From Spongilla lacustris (taxonomy: Eukaryota; Porifera; Demospongiae; Spongillida; Spongillidae): 64,000 nt of DNA. Numbering within the stretch: position 1 is the stretch's first letter; each line of letters begins with the position of its first letter. Shown here piece by piece: positions 47,701 through 59,700 of this stretch. The notes beneath the pieces were generated by a model. It was not told the origin of the DNA, made no database searches, and saw only the letters and a list, made by a program, of their open reading frames with translations. A program made the translations under genes and the position numbers. The stretch is from positions 12,397,350 through 12,461,349 of the forward strand of contig OX442416.1 in NCBI GenBank assembly GCA_949361645.1, given 5' to 3'.

Positions 47701-50700
47701 GAGAAAAGAACGACCCCTTCTTCTGGCTTTCCCTACAGTTTTCCTTCCACCAATATTAATCCAACCCAGCACAAGCTATCATCAACTCCAGCTTTCCCAT
47801 CAGTACACAATCATTCCACTCCAGCAGCGCAACAGCCTCTTCAGTCCCCAGTACAGTACCAGCAGCAACTTCAGTCGACCCAGCCATCACCAGCACAGTA
47901 CCAGCAGCAACTTCAGTTGACCCAGCCATCACCAGCACAGTACCAGCAGCAACTTCAGTTGACCCAGCCATCACCAGCACAGTACCAGCAGCAACTTCAG
48001 TCGACCCAGCCATCACCAGCACAGTACCAGCAGCAACTTCAATCGACCCAGCCATCACCAGCACAGTACCAGCAGCAACTTCAGTCGACCCAGCCATCAC
48101 CAGCACAGTACCAGCAGCAACTTCAGTCGACCCAACCATCACCAGCACAGTACCAGCAGCAACTTCAGTCGACCCAGCCATCACCAGCACATTACCAGCA
48201 GCAACTTCAGTCGACCCAGCCATCACCAGCACATTACCAGCAGCAACTTCAGTCGACCCAGCCATCACCAGCACATTACCAGCAGCAACTTCAGTCGACC
48301 CAGCCATCACCAGCACAGTACCAGCAGCAACTTCAGTCGACCCAGCCATCAACCAGCAGCAACTTCAGTCGACCCACCCATCACCAGTACAGTACCAGCA
48401 GCAACTTCAGTCGACCCAGCCATCACCAGCACAGTACCAGCAGCAACTTCAGTCGACCCACCCATCACCAGTACAGTACCAGCAGCAACTTCAGTCGACC
48501 CGGCCATCTACGTCATCTAGACTTCCATCTATTCCTCATCATTCTTCTCTCTCAGTGCCTCAATCTTCTTTTCATCACCCGCTGTCTTCAGGCCAGCCTG
48601 AACAGGCATCTCTATCATCTGACAACAATGTCCATACAACTACTGACATTCATTCATGTACACCTGAACCAGTCAAATCAACTGGGTGCTCAAGTCCACT
48701 GCCGGTGAAGCATTTTGGCACAAGTAACTATACATGTCTCGCTTCTAGTGAAATTCAAAAAGAGGGACTGAGTGCTCCCAATATTGTCGTATATTTGAAC
48801 TCAAAGTTACTGATTCGGGGTAAGGCTTCAACCCTTGCTGTTAAGTTGGCCAGAGAGGCATTTTTTGGAGAGGATGTGCTTAAAAAATGCACGGTTTCTG
48901 GAGAAAGGGGTTTTCCTGGTTTACCTCTCCAGGAACTTCAAGATCTGAAGAACTTTTTATTCAAGCAGTTTGCGGTGACACCAATGGAATTTGAGTCAGT
49001 GTGGAAGAGCTGCTGTACATCAATAGGCCAAGCATGTAAGAGACTAAGAGAGAAAAAGATGTGCGCACCTGTACAACCTGGGGTAGAGCCTCATGTTTTT
49101 GTGTAATTAAAAAAAGTTCGACAACATTCCACCGCATTGCAGTGATACGCTTGTCACATGTGTTCTTTTCAGTACTCCGTGATTTTACAGCGCCCATAGT
49201 ACCCTCATTTGCATGGTATTTGGCACATCTTATGACACCTTAATTGAAGTCCCATGGTGTTCATTGTTCAGTATGCCTATATACTCTTAAGTATTGCGAA
49301 CTCAAGACTGAAAGAAAATGATACTCAGGGGTGTTAAGGCAGCCTACGCGTGTCTCGTACCCAGACCGTACATATTTAACCTTTCACAAAGTGTAAAAGC
49401 CATATAACATGTTGCATTGCCGTCAAACTTGGCTTAAGAATGCTATATATATATATCCACCTAATAGTGTTGTTCGATTGTTCAGGTTTACTTGCAAGCG
49501 TACGTATTGGTAACAATTAGCCATCGTGGCGGTGACAAAGCAATGCACGGATCAAGCAATAAATGCCATATTATGTTAGAACCCTACACGCTGGACAAAG
49601 TTACGCTTAGGTTGTGTAAGATGTACTTCAGCCTTCGTAGCAATCCTGCGTAGTATTTTTTCAAAATGGCGGCGTATTTACATAAACACGACTATATTTA
49701 GCGAACCAAGTACAGTTGTACGTTCCAATCACATCCTAAGCGTATATGAGCAATAGAAACATCGTGTAACATACCAGGCACAAAAGTCCTCTTATCCGCC
49801 CTCGTCTTCATCAGCGCCGTTTTGCTTTTCACAAACGACCCTCTTAAGGCGATAAAATATGACGTAACTGAACTTTCCCGCTCGACAGCTGCAACTTTTA
49901 TATTGTCAAGCCAAAACTTCTATGCGTCATATACGAAATCTAAGCGCTAGAATACCCTAGCACGACAATAGGTATGAATGCTTTACAAAAATATCTTCCG
50001 TACGATCGCAATACTTGAATAAACAGTGATTTGCACTATGTCATAATGATGTAATCATGAACATACTTGTCGACATATTGTCAACATCATGTAAATATGT
50101 TTTCTTGTGTAGGCTGCCTTAACATCCCTGAGTACCTATATTTGGTATGAACATTAACTTCATCCTTCTGTCCAACAGTTTGTCAATTACAAGAATTCCA
50201 TCGAAAACCATCGTGAAGTAATGTCTTAATAGCGCTTTGGCGTCAATTTGTATGTCTTGTAGCAAGGATCTTCTATTCTTCTATCTGCTTCATTAGAGTG
50301 TGAACGTGAAGCGAACACATCAGTAAACATCCCTCCAAAGTCTAACTTCATGTGACCTTACCATACAGAAAGGTGTCAGTTTAGTGAATTCATCATGGGC
50401 GTCCCCGGGGGGGGGGGGGCCTGCCCCTTCCCCCCTCCCCCCTGTTACATACATATGTACCCCCATCGGCTGAATTGGCTGAAAGCGGACAGCACCCTCC
50501 CCCCACTTATTGAATCGGCCAAAACTAAACGCACACCTCACTGATTGAATCAGCCAAAAGCGGACAGCACCCCCCCCCCCCCATCCCCCCCCCCTCCACT
50601 GGTTGAATCAGCTGAAAGCGGACAGCACCCCTCCCCACTGGTTGAATCGGCCGAAAGCAGACACCCCCCCACTGGCTGAATCGGCCAAAAGCAGACAACA

Positions 50701-53700
50701 TACTCGCAGCTGTCAAATGGTGCCCCCTTGCCCTATCCTGGCCCCCCCCCCCCCCCCTCCCTCCAGAAAAGCTGGGGCCACTCATGTTCATGGAAGGCAG
50801 GGACTTCTTTCAGCGCACATGGACCTTGTGAGTTGTAGTAATTATAGTGACCCTCTGGAACTTCCATGGTCTACAACACATTGTTTTCTGTGTACTTATG
50901 CTTGCTTTTAGCCAGCACATGCGGTTACAAATTTTTCTCAAGCAGTGTTCAAATGGTCTAAAAATAGCCATTTCGTTGGTTATTTGATCCAAGTGATGTC
51001 TATCCATTTTTGCTGCAGCTATCAAGTGTACTGGTATGGGTATGCTCTCACACAGTGCACACAAAATGTAGTAAGGATATAAAAAGCATTTCCGATGTGT
51101 ACTACAGCTCAGGAAGATAGAAGACGACTGTAGGGAATATACATTTGTCATCAAATGTTATAGTAGATCTAATGTTGAATCCGACTGTTGGAATAGCACT
51201 AGCTCCTGAGAAGAATTGGAGCACTTGCGGCAATGATGCATCAGTCATACGGTGGTTTGCTGGTTGGAGATGTACATGTACATACACAAAGTGAGAACTA
51301 AACTATAATTTCACTCCCTTTTGTGGAGGTTTGATAGCAGTGTATGCTAAGCCAAGTTGTGTGAGCTTTGCATGAATAGATTGAGCCCCTTGTTTGCCAT
51401 GGGGGTCAAATCCAACATGGTATAACTTTGCCCACGGAGTAGCATGATCTTCCAATATGTGCATTTTGATGGGGACTGTTGCCTGGGGGAAGTAGTCTGA
51501 ACTGGAGTCTTGCTCCCTGTCCCTCCTGTAGCCAGTTGTACTAGGGCAGGTGGAAATGGCCCTCGTCAGCAATCCAGCTGCTGCCTTTCCCGCACAGGCA
51601 GTAAGATATAGTGTGAACTCATTAACAACCAGCCTCTTCATCTCTGTGGCATGCCACACACTGGACCAGTACATCCTTTAGCAACAGTTGAATTAGGTTG
51701 GATGCTGGACAGATCTTTGTGGGTACCAAGCCATCATCCAGCAAGCAACAAGGGCACACTTGACTGCATGATCAAGACTTGTTATAGTTGCTTCAAGCAA
51801 GCGAGTATTGTGCACATTTTAAAGTAGTAATCTTGTTCCATTGCATAACCCTTACTTGGGGTTAACGTTTGTTAAAAAAAATTCCTTGTGGCATCCCAAT
51901 TTTAGGCAGAGTTGATGTGGTGGCATGCCAGCAGAGTTACGTTTAGATATTCATTTGGCACAGTGATGGCCTCATTAGTGGCAACCTAAGTTACCTTGCT
52001 GTCTGCACTACTACTAAGGTGCTTGGATATCAGTATCCATTAAACCCCCAATTCTAGGTATGGTCCAAGGAGTTGGTGCTCAGACCCCAGGGTGTGTGAA
52101 TTACAGCATTGGCATGGACCACGCTCATTTTCTGTCACTGATCTTTGAACGTTATGGAACGTGTGTTGGCATTATTCATGTTTTAAAAGCAAGCAACGCA
52201 TGTTTTTTCCGATAGGTAGTGTGCCACACGATCAAGATGAAAAAGAGAGGTGGAGCGGAAAACATGCTGCAAACACCTTAAATACTTGTTTGGCCTCAGC
52301 AAAAGGTTACAGATTACGGTCAGAGTACAAAAGTTCATCAAATAACCATACGCATGTTTTAACATACAACTAAATATAAAAAATTACTCTGCATTGAAAG
52401 ATGACAGCACTTACCAGAGTGTATCAGTAGAGGGGTTGATTTTAACAGCTTTTTCCTGCAAATCCTGTGCTCATTAGTGCTCTACTTTTCCTAGCTTCTT
52501 TCCACACACTGTCATGCAGCGGCAGTTGTTTCAACCATTTTGATATACAGGCATAGCCACAACAGGGATTGATTATTTATTTTGGAAGTTGTGAGCTTAG
52601 GCATCTTTAATGAGGAGTTTCTCCGCTATCTATTAGATACATGTAGGTGCTGTGACATCTTGAATATTGTTGTTCTTTATGCACACCAGGAATTGTCTGT
52701 GGTTCATGGCTATCGTCAAGTTGGTAGTTAGCATTGCCAGAGTGAGCTAGTTTTCATTCATTACTTTTTTCAACTGCACTGTACTTAAACCTGGGTATCG
52801 CCTCTCCCATGACGATCAAGGTGCATCAGAAATATTTGGATGAGCCTGGGAACCACATTGCAATTCAAAATGCTTTTTGTGTTGCTGCCTCTGAGGGCAA
52901 CCAAGTTGTACTGGATGCATCCTTGGTTTAAAGTATATGTAACAAAACCTTTAATGCATTAAGATAGAATTACTCCAGTTGGCTTTTTTAGTCATCTTGT
53001 ACATTGTATTTCACTGTCAAAACAAAAATTATTAATGTACATGGTAGTGTTTAGAATGATAAATGTATCGCAGAAGCGTAATCACACAATTACTCAGCTT
53101 ACAGAAACAGCATTAACTACTACAGCTATGTGCTGTTATTTGCAAAACTTGCTTGCATATATAATCATGACTGTTGTCTCATTCTTGGTTGGATCGGTAG
53201 ATGTGGGTGTGGTTACCGTAATCGCAGACGTCGACTGCGATTAGGTGATTCTGATGCTGGATGTGTCCTCGGATTCTGAATGGTTTTGGGTAGAGCTCCT
53301 ACCACGAAGCAATGTTGATTCCCAGGTTCATCCAAATATAAAGGGATTAACCTTTTAACACCTATAGAGCTCTATACAAAATATTACAATGGCACTTCCG
53401 ATATCTTCTCCATATAGGCATGAAGTCACTGGGAATGACAATCCCTCACAGACATACTCATCACCTCCACGGTCAAGGCAGCTTGCCACCACCGCCGGAT
53501 GGTCAATCACTTGCTGATTCACATTAAACTCTGCTCGTTGCCATTTTTCTTGAAAGAGTAGCTCTCCAAATGCGTAAAGAGCTGCTGGCTCACCTGTCAC
53601 ACCACTCTTGGCTCCTCTTGCATCTGTCGCATGCCTTGTAGGAGCATGGCTATCGTGTCACCACACATTGGATGTTTATTTTATATAGAAATGAGACATC

Positions 53701-56700
53701 ACAACTAGTGGCATTGACTGTGTCTCTTGTTCCTGAAACCTGACTCCTGAATAACTTGACAACTTTAATCAGAAGAGGGTCGTGCTGCAGTTTTTTTTTT
53801 AACACCAAAATATATGTAGTTTGATTTGAATAAGCTTTTGTGGGTACCTATTCGTGGTTACTGAGCATGTTGAAAGTATGAGTAAGCAAAGATTTATTAC
53901 ATGTTTTTCTCAAGAATACATTAAGTTGACTGTACATCTGTACCTCTCTTTAAAGTGGAGTCAAAGCTAAGAAGGCAATAATAGAATGAACTATAGCAAT
54001 GGTGATCTAAGGTCTGTGATACATGCCATGTCACCTCTGGATGCTATTATAGTAATATTAATTAGTAACTAAATAGGTAGATATCAAAACATGAAATACA
54101 TACAATTAGATACGAAATCATAAAGAGAAATTCCATTAATGTAAATGATGCCCCAGCCCACTTCTCCATTTGATGAGGGACCCTCTAAGACAGAGTGCCA
54201 GGCTCACTGAAATATTGATCTATGTCTTGAATGCATCTCTAATATCAGCAGCTGATCTGGAATATCTGGGGTTACACAATGACATGCATAAATAATGCTT
54301 AAAAGTGATATGATCTATTCCTGTTACTACCAATATGAGACAGAGGAATCAATCCAGTAGGCCCTTCTTCCTCCCTCCAACTACCTTCAACAATGTTGCC
54401 AGCACCGTCCTCTCCATCGATAAATCCAGGTGGAAAATATAGAGATGATTCAGTTGTTTGCAAGTAATTGTGCAATGCAATTGCAGCTTTTGCAAATACT
54501 TCAACCCTCTCTGGTTCAGCAATAATAGTACGTCTAAAGATTCGCCATCTTGTAGCCAGAATTCCAAAATCATTTTCAATGATACGCCTAGCTTTGCTTA
54601 ATCTGTAATTGAATACAGCTTGGTCTTCTGTATAAATTGTGTGCAATGTTAAAGCACATAACACAAAAAATGGTTCGTACCAGGTAAATAGTTTCCTTAA
54701 TAGGGGCGTAATATGTTCTTTTTGAGAGGAAAGTGTTCATCACCAACAAGCACATAAGGGTAATCAGATGCAGTGGTGCCTGCCAGTGGGGTACGATTTG
54801 GGATAGAAAGTGAATCATTCTCCAATGCCTCTCCGAATGCTGAGTTTGACTAAACCCCCTTGTGGTAACGTGGTAGCTATTGGCACACGCGGCTGCATGT
54901 GGCTGGGCGCAGCCACAGGAATGGCTAGCAGGCAGTCTCCAGCCAGGGGCAAACAACTCATGACACACATTTTCACATACAAACTTATAGCATATGCACA
55001 TAAACTTCCCGAACAATCGACAGCCGCCTCGGGCTGTCTTTCACCCCAGCCCGGCGCACCCAGACAAAGGGACCGCCTCATTGTCTGACATTAATACACC
55101 CCCGCATCACTTTGACGACCAGCATCTCCAAATTCAACAATTATGAACCTGTTACAATATATGCACATGGTAAAGTAACAACATAAGTGATTCTTGGCTA
55201 AGAGAACAATTGAGTGTGATCCTATATACATTGTATTATACCTATACAATGTGGGAAATTCCATAATGGCTCAAACTGTTTGCTAATATCCCTCCAATCA
55301 TTTTCACTGCTGGGTGCTTTTACATATTCTGGCAATATAACCTCGCATGTTTCCTTTACTATTTGACACACTATACATGTACATCTTCCAATACGGTAGT
55401 TGAAATCTATAAATATTCTTCATAATGAATCTATTACCATACTGTGCGAGTTTTTCGCTTACCTGTGAATTTCCAGTAGCCAGATACCTTAATGTCACTG
55501 CTAGCCTCTCTGCTGGACTGATCTCAGCACTCATATTACTGCTGTGCTGACAGCGCATCACTGAAGGTCCAACCTACACACCCAGCAGTGTCATTAAATT
55601 CTTTTCACTTCAGCAGCAACAAACATGTACCACCAACCTATTACGTTTGACAGAAGTAAGTAAAATCTTTCCCTGGACATTTTCTTAAATATCTAAAATA
55701 TGACTCTGCATCTGATACACTCAATTCCTGCAACAGGTTGTGATACTCTCCTTGCTCCCTCCTCCTCTGAAAAATTGGACGCATCCACATCTCTCTTGTG
55801 TGTCTTCATCGTCTTTAGCAATGTAATAAACCAAGAATGATAGCATGTTTATGGGCGTAGTTTCTGTTCATTAAATCTTTAATGCTAATTGTTGCACTAC
55901 ATTTCTATTCAGATAATTGTAAACGGTACTTAATGCCGTTTCCTTGATGCTGATGCACACGTAGACGTGACGCTGACTGAATGTACATTGTAAATCCAGC
56001 TTAATATCACAATTCAATACATGTAAATGTTGGCCATTTTGTTATTGCACTAGCATTAATGAAGTATGAACATACATGTACACTCGTTTAAACAAGCTTA
56101 TGGTAATGTAGCATTGGAACAGTGCTTGGTGTAGAGTACATGTATTTTCAGACATACATGTACATGTACATGTATGAGAAAGAGTGTTTGGATACATCTG
56201 GATGGCATTGAGCTACATTTACATGTATACGCCTGTATGCTGTTTAGTTTAGTTGTTTGTACATGTGTGTATGTATTAAGCTTAGTTTGGAGCTCAAAAC
56301 ATTACTGAACCTATGCATTTGTACCTTGTGCGCCTACATGTACGTGTATATAAAAACTTTTTCTATGCACATGCAAGTCTTGGCAGTCATGCTTTCCAGA
56401 TAGCGCGAAGCTGTTTGCACCTGCCCTACTTCTACCATGTGCTGGAGCTCATGCTGCATGAAGTGCTCGAGGAGGAAGCTCCTAGAACCATGCCAATGCC
56501 TGGTATGTTATCTGAGGTGATGGTACCCTCCTGACAGGTGACCCCTCTGATTGCTTTGATACGACATATTTTTGGGTACATGTACATGTATGTACACATA
56601 CATGTACATATATCTACATTGTATTGGCAATTAAATGTCCGATTGCATTTTGTGGACAGAACGGTTTAATTCATTGTTCTCCTCTATCCAAGATGCTCTT

Positions 56701-59700
56701 CTTCCGAGAGTGGTGGAGTTCATAAAACAGTTCCCTCAATTCCTCGAGACTGTAGGGTCATGTGCCAGAAAGACAGAGGTGGCCCTCTGGCAGTATCTGT
56801 TTGCAGCTGTGGGTAATCCTCGAGACCTGTTTGAGGTACTTGTGTGTATGAAAGGTGGCACAATGATCTGTTTTGTTACAGTGTACATCACATGCACGTG
56901 TGTGTTTATTGTATGTTATACATGTATATAATTCAAATGTCCAAATGACATGTACATGTAGCAATTGAGCGAATCAGAATATGCATGCTTTTTAAATTGT
57001 ACAAGTACATTTGTACATTCGACACGATGGGAGCATGAAATAGAGCTCTCCCTTTTTACATGAATTCTACCTCATTTACATGTATTAGCTCTGCCTTTCT
57101 GATGGACGGCTCAAGACTGCAGCTTGTTATCTCATCATCATCCAAAATCTAGAGTCTTCTGCTGTGAGCAGGCAGGTGAGTTGTGGTACTAATTGTCCTT
57201 AGAAGTGTACCTGTGGATAGGATTGATTTGAGAGCAACATTTTTTGTTTTGTTTTAAGGTTAGTACAATTGTAATGTACATTTGGTACTGAAATGACTTG
57301 AATCAAATAATTAATTTCAACCTGTTGATTGAATTGTTTTGTACAAAGCAGTATGATTTATCATGTTAAACTGTTCTGTCCACAGCTAGCCACTCGACTG
57401 CTGGATGCTGCACTAGATAGTAATGAATGGGAGGTACATGTGCATGTATGTGTGTTCCTTGTTATCTGTTACATGTACATGTACACTTTTTAGTAATTAC
57501 GTGAATATGTACATATACATGTTGTATGCAGTAAAGTATTCTATTTTGTAGGTGGGTACAATACAATGGTGTACAGTTTAGTGTGTTTCTCAATGAAGGA
57601 AATTACAGTTAATCAACTTATAATTGTTAAAGTTATAATACATGTACAGTATGCGTCAATATAAAGTTAACGCCACGCAGTGCGCTTCGAGGTAGCGCAC
57701 TACCTTATATAGGTAGAAATGTGCGGAAGTTAGACATGTGCAATATAAACGTAGAAAAATGCTCTACCTTATGGCCAACATGTAACATAAAAACATGTTT
57801 ACAACAAGTGTTCGATTCTGCAGCTGCTACAACTACCCGCGCTCTGCTAGGCTTTGCTTGAACAGCTGCACGATTTTATATCGCAGACGCTACCAGACTG
57901 AACGACGCTAAGGTCGCTTGATCTAGAGTGCCACCTGCCCAAATTCATGCGAGTCGAGTGAGTCGTATTCGATCACGATAAGCAAGCGCGCGAGTCCTCT
58001 TACGAGTGCATATTGCGAGCGTCACTCAACAACCGAACTACATGTAAATGAACGGCCCAGCCCGCTTTACAAAAGTTGGCGCGCTGATGTGTACTTTCAA
58101 TCGATCGCACCAAGGACACTTAATTATTACAATTAAGTGTCCTTGATCGCACGTACGATGAAAACAGTTCTAACTGTTATAATCAGATTCAGATTATTAT
58201 CTGTAATCATACTTTTGCGTGCGCTTTGATTAACTGGATAGATGCCATAATTGTATGTCTACTATAATGGATCCTGGGTGTGGCCCTTACATGGAGGCGG
58301 AACAGGGTTAAAACACTTGAAGGGCCTTGGGTGTGGTCTATCACAAAAGGCAGAATGGGGTTAATAGACTTGGGTGTGGCCAATCTTTGGAGGCAGAATG
58401 GGGTTAAGGGGCTTACGAGCCAGAAGGGTCCTGGGTGTGGGCAGAATTTAAGCGACTTAGCCGCCAAAAGGGTCCTGGGGTTTGGGCAGAATGGGGTTAA
58501 TGGACATGAGCCGTTAGAAGGATCATGGGTGTGGCCTATCTCTGAAGGCAGAATGGGTTTAACCCCAAAGCATCTCCCTCACTGACCACACCCATGAAAC
58601 CTATGTGCCACAGAGTTCATTAACCCCAAAGCATCTCACTCACTGACCACACCCATGGGACCTCTGTGCCGCAGCAGTCATTAACCCCAAAGCATCTCAC
58701 TCACTGACCACACCCATGGGACCTCTGTGCCGCAGCAGTCATTAACCCCAAAGCATCTCATTCACTGACCACACCCATGGGACCTCTGTGCCGCAGCAGT
58801 CATTAACCCCAAAGCATCTCATTCACTGACCACACCCATGGGACCTCTGTGCCGCAGAGGTCATTAACCCCAAAGCATCTCCCTCACTGACCACACCCAT
58901 GAAACCTATGTGCCACAGAGTTCATTAACCCCAAAGCATCTCACTCACTGACCACATCCATGGGACCTCTGTGCCGCAGCAGTCATTAACCCCAAAGCAT
59001 CTCACTCACTTACCACACCCATGGGACCTCTGTGCCGCAGAGGTCATTAACCCCAAAGCATCTCATTCACTGACCACACCCATGGGACCTCTGTGCCGTA
59101 GAGGTCATTAACCCCAAAGCATCTCACTCACTGACCACACCCATGGAACCTCATTCACTAACCACACCCATGGGACCTCTGTGCCGCAGAGGTCATTAAC
59201 CCCAAAGCATCTCACTCACTGACCACACCCATGGGACCTCGGTGCCGCAGAGGTCATTAACCCCAAAGCATCTCATTCACTGACCACACCCATGGGACCT
59301 CTGTGCCGCAGAGGTCATTAACCCCAAAGCATCTTATTCACTTACCACACCCATGGGACCTCTGTGCCGCAGAGGTCATTAACCCCAAAGCATCTCACTC
59401 ACTGACCACACCCATGGGACCTCTGTGCCGCAGCAGTCATTAACCCCAAAGCATCTCACTCACTGACCACACCCATGGAACCTCATTCACTAACCACACC
59501 CATGGGACCTCTGTGCCGCAGAGGTCATTAACCCCAAAGCATCTCACTCACTGACCACACCCATGGGACCTCTGTGCCACAGAGGTCATTAACCCCAAAG
59601 CATCTCACTCACTGACCACACCCATGGGACCTCTGTGCCGCAGAGGTCATTAACCCCAAAGCATCTCACTCACTGACCACACCCATGGGACCTCTGTGCC

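Noticed and set aside
47756..48352. Minus-strand ORF of 198 codons ([14 protein letters not shown] repeats)
   Set aside because: It is the antisense shadow of the in-frame coding repeat of the BEN gene.
54815..55088. Short ORFs on both strands between transposase blocks
   Set aside because: They lie in the insertion that interrupts the Harbinger relic and have no coding character of their own.
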